Positions 12,240-23,483 of a stretch of DNA of 64,000 bases are shown here, in pieces (the stretch's first letter is position 1; each line of letters opens with the position of its first letter). The notes under the pieces are model-generated. The model did no database searches. It had not been told where the DNA came from and saw only the letters and a list, made by a program, of their open reading frames with translations. The DNA comes from Guillardia theta CCMP2712. Taxonomy: Eukaryota; Cryptophyceae; Pyrenomonadales; Geminigeraceae. The translations under genes and the position numbers were made by a program. The stretch covers positions 487,511 through 551,510 of the forward strand of contig NW_005434672.1 of assembly GCF_000315625.1 (NCBI RefSeq). Reading direction: 5' to 3'.

Positions 12240-12700
12240 ACCCGCTAACAGTGAAGCGCGCCCGGCGCCGCCCTGCGAGGCATGCGAGAGTCCGGCGGAC
12301 TCCTGAATAGCCTGGAAGTTTCAACTTTGGCTGGACGTGCTGAGCCGCATGATGGCACGGTACCACCGCACGGTGACGCGATGACTTAGCGGCATTCAAG
12401 TATGATTACATGATGCCCTCGGAGCCTGGAGGCTCGCCGATCCCGGCGGTGACCGGATCTTCCTTCCGGTGAGGCGAGTGTAAAACAGTGAAAGTCGGCC
12501 GCGGGCCGGGTCGGGTGATGGTCGCCGACCGTACGGTGGGCCGGTGCCGTGCCCGGGCGGCGCTTGACTCAGTGAAGTTCACCCGGCATGATCACGGGAC
12601 CACGGTACTGCCGAGGACAATCACTCAGGAGGCTTGACCCCCAAGGACTTCCAGTCGGACGGAAATCTCCTGACTCTACTAGGCTGGCCTAGGCTAGGCT
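12240..12700. repeat. GC-rich intergenic island
   Basis: This block in the PIGB/RWP-RK divergent interval is built from words such as GCCGGGCC, CCCGGGC, CGGTGACC and TGACTCAGTG. It has no believable exon and its edges are sharp against AT-richer DNA. The same vocabulary recurs at 15.65-15.9, 28.8-28.95, 31.6-32.4, 48.8-49.2, 52.6 and 58.9-59.5 kb. Confidence 0.7.
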
Positions 12701-12736
12701 AGTATCCCTTTGAAAAAACCTCCTCTTTTCGTGATA

Positions 12737-12769
12737 GTCGTACTATCTTTAACTTAACATTGAGTAAAG
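12737..12769 (+). repeat. Copy of conserved AT-rich motif (TTTAACTTAA...TTGAGTAAAG)
   Basis: The text reads GTCGTACT, then TTTAACTTAAC, then TTGAGTAAAG. Near-identical copies lie at 36682-36720 (+) and 59160-59195 (-). Here it lies directly downstream of the GC-rich island, the same order as at 59 kb when that locus is read on the minus strand. Confidence 0.65.
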
Positions 12770-12919
12770 CCTTAAGACCAGCGGCAGCAGATATGCGCCA
12801 AACGTTCCGTTGTGAGTCGCAGCCTTTAGTCCTTGAGATGTACCTCCGCTACTTGAAGCGAACTGAAGATACGTCTCAAGCCTGTTCACACTGTCAGTAC
12901 CCGACTGACTAGCACGCAC

Positions 12920-13642
12920 ATGTCGCATACCGTCACGGTGAGAGGACGAGCTGGCTCTACTAAGGGAGCCCGTGCCAGGCCTGTCGAGCTGACCCTGGCC
13001 AAGCTTGAGCTGTTGTATGAGCTCCGTCAAGAGGAGGCCGCCAACTGCCTGGTATGAATGCTGGCCTCCCCTTGCTTGGTCTCCCGTAGTAGCTCGATGT
13101 CCTTGCTCGATGTTGTTGCTTGATCGTCTTGCTCGATCTCCTTGCTGACTTGCGCCTTGCTCGTGCAGGGTATCTCGCTCACGAGCCTCAAAAGCGCCTG
13201 CCGACGTCTCGGGCTGACGCGATGGCCATACACAAGATCGATCCGCTCCTCCTCCTCCTTCCTCCAGCAGACGGCGCAGGTGGCAGCAACTTATGACAGA
13301 AGCAACGGACCTCGAGCAACAACACCAACACCTCATCACGATGCTCCTGCCTCCTCTCCGATGCTGACTGGCTGCCCCCATGAACTCGCCCAGGCTCCAG
13401 ACGCTCATCACGCCCATGGCGCTTCGGTCCAGCCAGAGGAGCACTCTTTGACCGCCAGAGTGACGCTGGAGGAGTTGAGGATTCTGGGAGAGTGGGACGA
13501 GGAGCATAGCCAGCTGCTTGTCAACAACGAGTGGATCGACTACATTCTCAGCTCCGGCGAGTCAACAGACGTCGACATGAGCCCTGGAGGGGCAAGCTCG
13601 AGCTCTCGATCAGAGCGGACGTTGGATGGACCTGCAACGTGA
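12920..13642 (+). CDS. RWP-RK domain protein (putative transcription factor), 201 aa
   Basis: Exons 12920-13051 and 13169-13642 join in frame (606 nt) across a 117-nt intron. Residues 22-68 match the RWP-RK DNA-binding domain: a first helix with LTLAKLELLYELRQEEAAN, then the turn and recognition helix with LKSACRRLGLTRWPYTR. The signature is RWPYTR instead of RWPxRK, so the second basic pair is altered. The C-terminal 130 residues are Ser/Gly/acidic without a known domain. RWP-RK proteins in algae act in nitrogen response or gamete programmes; which applies here cannot be told. The intron carries a run of imperfect copies of TTGCTCGAT. The start is the ATG immediately before the basic N-terminus. 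Confidence 0.8.
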
Positions 13643-14041
13643 TCCACCGCAGGAGAGAGGCAGCGGTTCACACTTGGTGCTCAGCAAGCAGGACTGCTGG
13701 CTGCGATGCGCTCGCTCACAGAGTCCGGCCATCGAGCAGGACGACGAGGCAGCAGCTGATGCCGCGGCAGGAGGAGCTTGAGGGCGGAGGTTTCGGCGAG
13801 ATAGTGACGGGGGGTGGGGGGGATAAAGCAAGGGGGTGCTGGCAAGTAAACGACTCGAATCACGAGAGAGGTCCGAGGCTGTCAGCCATGAATCGGAAGT
13901 CCACCAGCTCTGTAGTTGGCCATGATGGTGCATTCCAGTCACGTGGAAGGTAATCCCTAGCATCACCCGGTAACCGTGTGAGACGAAATCACTTGGATGG
14001 ATAAGATCGCTAAGTTTTAGGCAGCGTCAAGGACAGTTTCG
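13643..14041. other. Convergent 3' intergenic region
   Basis: The interval lies between the stop codons of the RWP-RK gene (+) and the P-loop kinase gene (-). Open frames run through it on both strands, but none has supporting splice sites or recognisable composition. I see no repeat island. Confidence 0.55.
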
Positions 14042-14882
14042 CTAATTTACATGAGAGCAGGGAAAGTCTGTCGGAGAGCATCGCGGCACACAAACATCTT
14101 GCCGAATCCCTGCTGAGACCTCAGCTGTCACGTCAAGGTTGAAAGGCAACTCGACCTCTTCCTCCCTTGGCTGCTGAAAGCTTTGCGCAAATTTCCGTAC
14201 GATACCTGCCGATGGCTTGTTAAGAGCTGCAAGCGTGCACTAAGAAAGGCTACCCAGGCTCTTCTTGTTCGGGCCGAGAGTCGGGTGGCCCCGTCGCGAC
14301 ATGACGCGATCACAGCAGACGTCAGGGTGAGCTTGAAACAGCATAACCTGTTCTAGGGTGTCATTTCGCTGATCAAGCGCAGACAGTGTGGGCTCCATGT
14401 GACACTTCACCGCGATTTGTTGCCTTGAGAGTCCTCGTTGCTTCCCTAGTCGAATCCAGTGCGCTCGTTGATATTCATCTATCTGCATCGATGTCAAACT
14501 CCGGCCTCTAGCCGATGTTTCCAACGGATCAGCAATCCAAGAATACATTCGTCCTGTCGATCGCTACTCTCCTCTTATCCCCAAGGGCTGCTGCTGCTGC
14601 ATCAATGCATGCTTCGCGGCTTCCAAGCGTGTCCTGCGAGATGATAACCCATCCGTTCTGCCTCAATCTGTCCGCCAATGTAGTCTTGCCGGACCCTGGG
14701 ATGCCACAGAAGACCAAGAGCATGATTCTTTCTACAGGCTGGGCCACCTGGACCTCTGCTGATGCCCCTCCATCTGCGTGTTGAGGTCTTGCTTCAGCGC
14801 CTCTTTCAGCAGGAGCTTCAGATATAGTGGTTTCAACAGTGCTGCATGACAGCTTGCTGAAATTCTTTTCAAGATCTTCCAT
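14042..14882 (-). CDS. P-loop nucleic-acid/small-molecule kinase (AAA_33 / PNK-like), 221 aa
   Basis: Exons (minus): 14547-14882, 14411-14482, 14254-14347, 14042-14205; 666 nt in frame. Walker A GIPGSGKT is at residues 60-67. It is followed by ISQDTLGSR and AIDRTNIDEYQRAHWI, then the lid-type motif RRGHPTL and a C-terminal KFAQSFQQP. This order is that of the polynucleotide 5'-kinase domain of PNKP and its AAA_33 relatives. No phosphatase domain is joined to it. The N-terminal 50 residues are variable. Removing the 66-nt intron 2 restores the family spacing (IAVMLFQAHPD). A splice acceptor lies just before the chosen ATG, so an upstream exon may exist. The substrate (RNA, DNA or a small molecule) is unresolved. 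Confidence 0.8.
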
Positions 14883-15157
14883 GACCTGCAGACAAGCTCT
14901 TCAGAAGTTAAACAGCACAATCGTAGAAGCAGAACACAAGTCAAATGTCTGTTAGCCCATGAGCTCACATTCTAGACTGTTCATGTAATTTCCACCAACA
15001 ACAGTTTTCAACATTCCTTATTTGTACATGTTTACATGCAAATGGAGCAGCTTCGTTAATATCAATTTACACCAACTTGTTGGTCACACACTTGTCTTTG
15101 ATCGTGCACCTTTTACTAGCATGAGTGCCTCATCGCGCCAACGATAAAAACGAGGAT

Positions 15158-15436
15158 TCAATTGGCAAGATGCTGGAAATATCCAAGAGTGCAGGAGTAA
15201 CAAAAGGAAGGCGAGTTGAAAGGTGATTGTGATGCCTGTACAGAGAGGAGCGACAAGTCAAGGAGAGGAGAGGAGGACAACATGCTCTCTTCAAGATGAG
15301 GAGAGGAGGACAACATGCTCTCTTCAAGATGAGGAGAGGAGGACAACATGCTCTCTTCAAGATGAGGAGAGGAGGAGAACATGGTCTCGCTATTCTCAGC
15401 TCCTGCCATGGTGTCTTTGTCAGAGTCTACATGCAT
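15158..15436 (-). CDS. Possible small protein or 5' exon with 11-aa repeats
   Basis: A 92-residue open frame has three LEESMLSSSPH repeats in the middle. It could be a separate short gene or an upstream exon of the kinase at 14042-14882, since a possible splice acceptor precedes that gene's ATG. The frame exists largely because a 33-bp repeat cannot shift frame. Support is weak. Confidence 0.2.
   Translation of the reverse strand: MHVDSDKDTMAGAENSETMFSSSPHLEESMLSSSPHLEESMLSSSPHLEESMLSSSPLLDLSLLSVQASQSPFNSPSFCYSCTLGYFQHLAN
15265..15385. repeat. 33-bp tandem repeat, 3 copies plus a partial
   Basis: The unit GAGGAGAGGAGGACAACATG plus CTCTCTTCAAGAT repeats exactly, with copies at about 15265-15297 (left end altered), 15298-15330 and 15331-15363, then a degenerate partial. 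On the minus strand the repeats encode an 11-residue unit LEESMLSSSPH inside an open frame (15158-15436) starting MHVDSDKD. Whether that frame is an expressed exon is unknown. Confidence 0.85.
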
Positions 15437-15479
15437 GGTTGATGAATGCGAACGAGGCCATTATTTTTGTCGGAGGGTT

Positions 15480-15910
15480 GCAGTGGTACTCCAGGGTGGG
15501 TGGGGTATGACTTGGACCCCTGGGTTTGATATCTGATTCCAGAAACGTGGGTGATGGATATTAAATATAGTTGGGTCTTAGCATGGTAGGGTACTTAACC
15601 CCCACCCATCTTTGAAGTATTGTTCGGGTTCCTGGGGGTGCTCTCTTTGCTGGGAACACCAGATGTGAGGCGGGCCAGTCTGCTCAATCCCGGAGTCCGA
15701 TCGCTCCGACGTAGCGGGCCGCCGGGCCGGGCCCACTGCCAGGGCGCCCACTGGCGGCCAGCCCGGCCCTGATACCGGCGGGGCCCTGGTGAGCCTCAAG
15801 TTCTCACTGTCCGATCACCGTGCCGTACCGTACGGTACTTGAAGGGCCCCGAGTCACGGCGGTTCCCGGAGTCCACTCGGACTCTCAGTGACTCTCGCGA
15901 CTCACTGCGG
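15480..15910. repeat. G-tract then GC-rich island
   Basis: A short stretch with GGGTGGGTGGGG at 15490-15510 and its C-rich counterpart at about 15598-15606 leads into a GC-rich block at 15650-15910. That block contains GGCCGGGCCC, CCGTACCGTACGG and GACTCTCAGTGACTC. No exon is seen. The remaining sequence between 14883 and 16127 is otherwise unremarkable, apart from a C13-14 run near 16016-16031. Confidence 0.6.
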
Positions 15911-16127
15911 CACAGAACTTGGCAATAAGCAGCAGATGCCGAGCGCCACCGAACATTTCAATCAACTTCTCCACATGCTAGTCCCGACCTCACTGACACC
16001 CTTCAAGGCTTCCTCCCCCCCCCCCCCCCCAACCACCACTTCTCCCTCGACCTTCGTTCCCTCCCTGCCTCCCTCCCCTCCACCAAGAGGTGACTCGCTC
16101 AGAGCACTTCAGGTTGTCATGCTGCTC

Positions 16128-19100
16128 CTACAAGCAGTAGCCCGTAGCTTTCTTCCCCTTCATACGCGGCAGAGTGGGAGCCTGCTGGAACACCGCTGAG
16201 GAGGAAGGAGTGAGACTGACATACGGAGAGGGAGGAGGAGGACGAGGCTTACACGCGGGGCGAGGGATCAGAGGCGCTCCAGTCTGAGGCCGGACGGCAG
16301 CAGAGAGAGGACGGGCACTAAGACCGCTCCACTGCTGCACGAGGACCTGGCCGAGCATGTCTGCAGCAGGGTCAGAAGCCCCTCTCCTCTAGCTCCAGCA
16401 ACCTTCGTCCTTGCTCTTCACAGCCAGGGAAAGCGCGTTCCTGCCCGAGCTCGAGGACGCGAAAGCTCCTGCCCAGAGGGTCTGAGGTTGAGAGGAGAAG
16501 GCAATGGTGGGATGGCAGGTGCCAGTGAAGCGAAGGTCAAGCAGGGGGAAGGAGATGCTGGAGAGGAGATCGAAGTCGGAGGAGTAGGAAGAGGAAGGCA
16601 AGGAAATGGAGGACACAGAGGGTCATTACCTGCATTCATCAGGTACGAAGCAAGCTCACTGTCCCCGTCCTCCACAGCGATCATGAGTGCGGTATACCCC
16701 CTTGAGTCTTGCGCCTGAGGTGAAATGAGGAGGAGGAGGAGAGTCGAGCTAGCGTTTCACGTCAATCAGCAGGCGAGGAGCGAAGAGAATCCGTGAGATG
16801 GCATGGAAGGAGCCGAGGAACGTTGCGACGTGCAGCGGCGAACGACCCTTCTTGTCCTTGGCATTGATGTCTGCAGAGAAGTTGACGAGCAGATCGATCA
16901 CCTGGAAACAAGAAGGTGAGGAGAGGGAAAGAGACGAAGTGAGGAGGCAGGAAGGGGAGGGGGGAGGAGGCAGAGGTGGATGGGATTGGAGAGGGGCACA
17001 GGGGGGTCAGCGAGACCTTGGTCTGTTCCGGTTGCCGAAAGACAGCGAGGTGGAGAGCAGATAAACCGTGAGCATCCTGCGCGTTCGGGTTGACATCGGT
17101 GGAGAGGATGGCCTCAACAGTCTCAGCGGATCCCTCAAGAGCTGCATGGTGCAGAAGCGTCCAGTCTTGATGCTGCTCCTCCTCCTTCACAAGCTTGGGA
17201 GGGGAGCCAGAGGACAAGAGCGAGCGCCAGTCGGAAGCAGCGACCTCCTTGCTCTTCACTCGCTTGTTGAGCTCAGCAACACAGAACTGAAACAGCTGGG
17301 CGTTTGAAGAGCGAGCAGCGTAGACGATGGGCGTCTGACCGTTGGCATCCTTGAGCTGCAGCATCGGCCAGGCCTTGTGAGCGAGCATGCTCTCTACCAT
17401 GTCGTTCCTGCCCGACAGGACGGCGATGTGCAGCAAGTTCCTCCCTCCGGCGTCTTGTCGAGGGTAGACCTGCATGATGTCCAAGTCGTCGGCGAGGCGA
17501 TCACGATGCCACTGCGAAGAGAAGCTGCGTAGGAAGAGATAAGTGGGAGAGGAGCAAGACACAGGGCTCTCTCAATGGAGAGCTAACGAACATCACCTGC
17601 TCTGCAAGGGATGGCGGTGAGGCTGGACGAGCGTGGAAGAAGCCAAGACCCCTTCCTCCTCCCCGTGTCTCATCCTGGCGTACGACGACGAGGGCCTGCA
17701 GCTCCTTAGCTGCAGTGCATGAGGGGCTTGCAAGCTCGCGGGAGTCTGTAGCTCTAGCTTCTTGCCCTTCGAGGGCTTCAGGGCGAGGAGGAGGAAGAGC
17801 AGCGTCTCCCACTGGCCGCAGCAGCATGCGATCTCGATCGCAGTCCACCCTAGACTCTTCCTCCCCTTGGAAGACTCCTTCTCCTCCTCCTCCTCCTCCT
17901 CCTCATATCTCCTCCTCCTCCTCCTCCTCGTAGGTTGTTCGCCCTTCTTGGTACTCGGCTCCGCATTGAGAGGGCTGATGGGTGAGTCAACTGACAGGAT
18001 CTGAGCCCCGGCGTCCAGCAGCATCTTCACACAGGCGATGTTGCCGACCATGGCGGCGCTGTGGAGTGGCCGCATGCGCATCTTCAATCGAGAAATGAAG
18101 CGACTCATGCGCAGGTAGGGAGACATGGATGGAGGAGCCGCGTGGAGGAGGAAGACGGGGCCCTCGGGGAGTTCGACATTAGCCTTGGCGTCAAGGAGGA
18201 GCCTGCAGCAGTCGAGGCCTGCAAGAGGAGTGAGGTCATAGGACAGGAGGAGGGAGAGAGCGCAGGTCTTAGAGTGAACGAAGGAAGAGTCCAACAGCAA
18301 GCAGCTACGAAGTAGGGGGCAGCGGGAGGGAAGAAGGATCCCAGGAGCAGGGATACAGGAAGAGGAGGAAAGAGGAAGGTTTGGGAGAGAGTGAGAGCAG
18401 AGTGTTGGGGATGCGTCACCCTGAGGTCCGTTCAGTCTGCAGGCCTCTCCGAGGAGAGACACCCCCTCCTTCATCAGGATGTTGACGTCATGCCCGGCCG
18501 CAAACAAGGACGACCGGAGAGCATGCTTGTCGCCATGCCGGACAGCTCTGATCCATCATAGGTCAGCCACCCTGCGCTCTTCTCTCCTCTCCTCTCTCAA
18601 CGCACGAGAGGATCGACAAGTGCTTGTGCAGCGACATGGCCTGAACCTGCGCGCGGGTCCAGGCAGAGATTCCCTTGGAAGCCTGCGCGGAGTCATGGGG
18701 GAGCATGGAAATCTCTTTCAGCTCATCGCACAATCTGACGGGCTGCATCCACGAACTGCTTGCGATGAGCTTCGGTCACAGGGACCAGATCCTTGAGCTC
18801 GAGCTGCAACTTGGAGGGAGGAAACGGCATGGCGCTGCCGACGGTCGGACGACAAGTCTTTGGGTCGACATCCACCTGCATTGTGAAGGATCAGGACGAG
18901 GCAATGGCTGCATGCTCTCACCTCGCACATGATCCGGACATCGACTTTTCCCCTCCTCTGCTCATGGTAGATCGTGTCAGACAGATCTTTGCGCGTCTCT
19001 CGCTTGTTGATCAAGACGTATGTCCGAACGATGGTTCCTCGCACCGTTGTCGCCTCCACCTCTTTCGTTGCGTTCTTTCTCGCCAGCTCCTTGATCTCTT

Positions 19101-19571
19101 CCAATGTCTTCACCCTCACGCTCCTATCCTTTGGCCGTATGAGATCTGCGTAAGGATCTTTCTGTACAGTCCGCGCGGCGTCCAGCAGCGTCTTGTCGAA
19201 GAGGACTCTCTCCCCGCTACGCAACGCCTCCCTAACAAGCTTCACATCCTCGTTGTTCTCTACTGAGTCGTAGAGACCATCGGATGTCAGCACAAGCAGC
19301 GGCCGTCGAGACCCTGCCCTTCCCTCCAGCAGGAAACAATCGCCGAGGTTTCCGGCCTTGAGGAACGCCCCTGACTTCCACAACTTTGGGTCCAACATCA
19401 CCGCTGTTTCATGCACCTGATACGGATGCCTGCCTACTGATGACGATGATGCTACGGTTGTTGATGTTGATGTTGATGTTGATGATGACGCGACTTGTTG
19501 TTACTGCTGATGTTTTTGCGTTCGTCACGTCCTTTCTTCACCTTGTATACTCTTGCTCCTCCGACCGCCAT
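16128..19571 (-). CDS. Ankyrin-repeat protein with a novel N-terminal domain, 823 aa, 12 exons
   Basis: Exons (minus): 19542-19571, 18922-19416, 18732-18875, 18606-18682, 18420-18547, 17597-18218, 17017-17524, 16761-16901, 16630-16714, 16403-16468, 16253-16360, 16128-16195; 2472 nt in frame. Residues 1-225 show no known family (KSGAFLKAGNLGDCFLLEG, LVLTSDGLYDSVEN). From about residue 250 ankyrin repeats follow, with typical pieces such as GDKHALRSSLFAAGHDV, RPLHSAAMVGNIACVKMLL, TLLHHAALEGSAETVEAIL, GRSPLHVATFLGS and GYTALMIAVEDGDSELASYL. An insertion between repeats is very basic then acidic (seven Arg, eight Glu). Reading through 18731 without splicing would stop at 18723 and split the locus into two genes only 16 bp apart. 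The 49-nt GT-AG intron 18683-18731 joins them smoothly, so one gene is preferred. It is likely a protein-binding scaffold; partners are unknown. Confidence 0.75.
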
Positions 19572-19728
19572 GGTCGACCGTTGAAACCCGGGAAACTAAA
19601 AGAGCTAATCTACTTTTTCTGCCCCGGCCCAGCGGCGACGGCCGCCGGGCCGCGGCAGGACAGTAGCACAGTTAACTAAATAATTCATCAACGTCGGTTA
19701 CAATCGTAACGGCAGAGCGGAAGCAGCG
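19572..19728. promoter_or_regulatory. Short bidirectional promoter interval
   Basis: Only 157 bp separate the start codons of the ankyrin gene (-) and THOC5 (+), so both promoters must overlap here. It holds a miniature GC-rich block (GCCGCCGGGCCGCGG, about 19638-19652) and an AT stretch GTTAACTAAATAATT. No TATA box is obvious. Confidence 0.6.
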
Positions 19729-22700
19729 ATGGCGGGGCAGGTGAAGGAACTCGAGCGGTTCATGCGGACGACCAAGGAGCTGCGGGGGCTGGTGGGGGAG
19801 CTGGTGGGGGAGAGGCTGAAGACAGGCAAGTCCAGCCCGGGCCTGAAGGAGGCGGCAAAGATGTGCGTGGTGAAGATGGCCGAGGTGCGGAAGGCGAACA
19901 GAGACGCGCACGAGGCTGCGGACAGCATGCTGTGCGCGGCCGAGGCGGAGAGGAATAAGACGGATCAAGTCAGCCAGCAGGTAAGGTCCTTCTGCATGCC
20001 GAGGAGAGCATGCAGTTCATCCGCCCCCTTCCCTTTTTTGCCGTGTTTTGTTCATGGCGTCGGTGTGGAACACAGTTGGGGGGTGCAGGATCCCTGTAGG
20101 GAAGGGGGTGTCAAACCTGTGTTTGATGGCATGCTGTGGGTATCAAGAGATCTCTTGTCTGACATGCATGCCAGCTTCAAAACTTGCAATACCAGAAGAT
20201 TCACCTCAGCAGAGAGCTGCAGTTATGCTTGAACTACAAGGGCCACGTTGGTAGGACACCTGCCCCTCTCCACCTGCTTTCCAGTCTGACTTGGATCTAC
20301 AGTTGATGACTTGATTCCTGAAGAAGAGTATGAGAGTATGACAACCCCAGAGGAGCGTGGAGGCCCGCGCGGGTACTCCCCTCGCTCGCTGTTGGGGAGC
20401 GTTTTTGACACGGATACCAGATCGCACGAGTATGAGCTGAATCGTCTGAACAAGGAGCACAAGCAGAGAGAAGCGATGATCAAGTCCTTGAAACAGCAAG
20501 GTTGATCTCTCGTGCCACAAACCTTGAATGCAACTAACGTGCCACTTGCAAGAACTCCGCAAGCAGCTGTACGAGGGCAAGCTCACATCACAGAGGAAGT
20601 TTCTCGACGGGCTGCAAGGTTATCTGAAATCCAGTTGAATCTCGTATTGTGATACTGATCTATGACTCAGCTCATCTCGATGCCATCTACAATGCAGCGG
20701 AGCCCGTGAGGAAGGAGTTCTCAAAGTCTGCTCCTCTCCCCTCCCTGCATTCGGAGTTGGCAGCCACTGCGTCTTTGCTCCCTAGCCCCCTTTACTCGAT
20801 CTACTATCAGGTAGCTCTAGCACCTTGTGTCCTTCCATGACCTGTGACGTGCTTGTTTGCAAGGCTCACTCGTACGAAGTCGCTTTCGGAGAAGACGTGG
20901 CAGTGAGCATCGAGGGCGACATAACGGAGGCACAAACTTTCATGAAAGCACAAGTGAGACAAGTCTCGTCTGAGAGTGAATGCTTTCTTTTGACCATGCG
21001 TGCAGGCAACTGCTGTCCCTCCGACACCTGGAGCAGACGCAAAGAAAAGAAGGTCATTCCGCCTTGATGCGAGGCGTCAGCGGCTGACACCAATTTGTTG
21101 CAGGAAGAGGAAGAACAAGGACATGGAGGAAGATGAAGAGGAATCTTTGACAAAGCCGCATCCATTGTTCTTGAAGCTTAAGATCCCTCCGCAACCCGAA
21201 GATCCACCATCGACTGCTCCAACGATCACTCTCACCTTCTCCTACTTGACAAAACTACAGGTTGCGAACCTTAATTTCCCCCTTTTGTATGATGGCGTCT
21301 TCAGCGTTATGCTCTTGTCTACCCCGAACCTAGAATCCCTATCTCCTCACGTTGTCACAACAGATCGTAGTCGTCCAGCACGAGCTCAGCTCTAAGGAGA
21401 AAGAGCCTTCTTTTCTTCAAGATCTCTTCCCGAATGATGTAACTCTATCAGACTGTTTTCCTTCTTGGCTTACACAGCTTTCAGTCGGGAATTTTTTCTC
21501 CCCTGGTGGCAAACGACTATTTGTACATTAACATAAATACTCGACGCCCTCGCGCGTTCAACGACACCAACAGTCCTGGACGTCCTTACAAGTGGGCGCA
21601 GGCAAGACTCGGACCCTGTTTCGTTCTATCCTCTGCTGACTGATGACCATCTCGTCCTCCTCCAGACCGTGGGCTGCATGACCTTCCCTGCAAGAGACTC
21701 GGGAGACGCGAGCAACATCAAGGCGCCAATGGCAAGACAGAGCTGAGCTGCTGGCGATCTCTCCTGACTAGATTTCACAGCTCCGAGACTCAGGGATCAC
21801 ATTCTCCAAGCTCGTGAAAGCCTTGCGCGAGCGATGTTTGGTGTGGACTCAGGTGCGTCAGACGAAGCAGAAGCCGCCATGATCACACCAGAGCGACAGG
21901 TGAAACAGATGATGCAAGAACTTTCCAAGATGAACACCAAGGAGCTGCCAAAAGTTCCTGGTTGCGAAGCTCTTACTGGTTCAGGGGCTGTACTGCATGG
22001 CTGGAAGGAGGTCTGTGCGGAAGTAGCCCTGTCCTTGCAGTCATGCGTCTCATCCAGGTGACATCCGAGTTCTTGGAGAACTTTGCGGAGAACGATGAGG
22101 TGCGGGCTCGTTCCTGAAGCGGGGGAGGTGTAGAGGCTGACTGGGTCGGCAGGAGGAGAAGGAGCCCGAGAAGATGGTGCTCGAGGGGGTCAACGAAGAA
22201 GGAGAAGTGATGCCGTCTCAGGTGAGGAGCGGGTGGAAGGATGAGTTGGACTCTAGAAATGACGCTTGTTCTTCAGGCTGACGCAGCAGAAGATGTAGGG
22301 GCAGACAGTTGAAATGATCACTTCAATTCCTGATGATTGTGATGCAGGAGGTCTACCACACAACCGAAAAGGAGGACCGCAACATCTCCCGCAAGGTCTC
22401 TCGCTCCTCCCTCTAGTCCTCGTCGCTCATCGTTGCGCAGGAGCACAGATTTTTCCAGCTCACTGTCAAGAAGGGCGAGTGGCAGGCGCTGGTGAGAGGA
22501 GCGCGCCTGCCATGCTGATCGGATGACGGTTCTGCAGGCGGAGATCGAGCTGCCCCGCGGCTATCCCAAGAAAGCGCCATCCTTTACCTTGAAGATGCTT
22601 CAGGAAGGGGCGAGGAAGACTGTGAGATGACCAGCCATCGCTCCTTCTTCTCCTCACTCGCTTTGTTCCCAGGCACCCTCCTTCTCTCTCACTAGCGTGG

Positions 22701-23098
22701 ATCCGAACGCGCTTGCTGTTGTCGATGCTGCTAGGTGGGTTGACATTTCTTGCCGGGCACAGTCTGAATGTCTCGTTCAAGGAAAAATGGCGAAGCGACG
22801 GACAACGCTCTGCGGAGCATCGAAGAGGAGCTCAACACTCATGCAGCTGCTGAAGCTGCGGCTGCTGGCTGCCCTGGTGAGACGAGCTTGCCTGCAGTGT
22901 GTGTGAGAAAGGTAACACGATGTTTCAGCTTCTCGCCTCCTCATCTACCAACTATGGACGCTCAAGCATTGCTTCGCCATCTACATCGACGTGGTGACCG
23001 GTCAGCCTCTGCACGCTCTCCGAGAGCATCGGGGGCGCGACCGCAGGCTTCCCTTCCTCTACAACCCCGACACGCACTCGCTGGACCAGAGGGCATGA
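19729..23098 (+). CDS. THOC5: THO complex subunit 5 (THOC5), 701 aa, 22 exons
   Basis: Subunit of the nuclear THO/TREX complex that couples transcription to mRNA export. Exons: 19729-19980, 20175-20250, 20303-20500, 20553-20618, 20671-20810, 20864-20953, 21006-21052, 21104-21260, 21364-21438, 21485-21601, 21666-21731, 21781-21852, 21900-22010, 22058-22099, 22153-22221, 22277-22294, 22348-22395, 22441-22491, 22538-22621, 22673-22734, 22782-22876, 22929-23098; 2106 nt in frame. Family features are LQNLQYQKIHLSREL, a charged coiled-coil with HKQREAMIKSLKQQ, SPLYSIYYQ, a nuclear-localisation-like KKRRKRK, GRPYKWAQTVGCMTFP, a domain with AEIELPRGYPKKAPSF, and a C-terminal SIEEELNTH plus LIYQLWTLKHCFAIYID. 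Human THOC5 is 683 aa, so length agrees. Introns after 21601 and 21731 begin GCAAGA (GC-AG). Exon 16 is only 18 nt. The exon at 21781 could begin at 21772. Confidence 0.9.
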
Positions 23099-23483
23099 AG
23101 GAAGCAGGGGCACAAGTTGTAGCTTGGGGGGAGGGGGGGAAGGGGGGATGAGCTCGACTGTCTTTAAAACCTCAAATAAAGAAATGTGTACGAGACATAC
23201 AATATTCTTACTACTGTAAAGGAAATAAATTACATACTAGCTACTAAACTACCTCCTATATTCGCAATATTGTTACTTAAATTGTTTTAGTTTTGTACTT
23301 TTGTTCAGGATAGGCCCTTTCTTAAAATAGGTATCTAAACAATGGTATTAATTAAAACAATTCATAGTACAGAAAATTCTGCCAGTACTGTATGTTGATT
23401 GTATTGTTTCATTCTGTTCCGTTCAATCAGCAGAATTATGGTACAGTTTGAAAAACAATTTTAACCTTCGCCGCATTTCCGCG
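23099..23483. other. AT-rich spacer before NDUFS4
   Basis: This head-to-tail spacer between THOC5 and NDUFS4 is AT-rich. It contains AATAAA at about 23175, a plausible polyadenylation signal for THOC5. There is no GC-rich or G-tract island and no convincing exon. Confidence 0.6.

Noticed and set aside
12749-13507. Long open frame on the minus strand opposite the RWP-RK gene
   Set aside because: The plus-strand exons carry a recognisable RWP-RK domain with good splice sites; the minus frame is low-complexity Ser/Gln/Arg and is an antisense shadow.
14227-14253. 27-nt intron near the end of the P-loop kinase
   Set aside because: A 48-nt version using the next AG keeps the frame, has the normal length and restores the family spacing.
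15265-15385. CRISPR-like array (33-bp repeats)
   Set aside because: The repeats are head to tail with no spacers, in a eukaryotic genome.
18723-19571. Separate 225-aa gene ending at 18723
   Set aside because: It would leave 16 bp before the ankyrin start. A 49-nt intron with standard borders joins both parts in frame, so a single gene is more likely.
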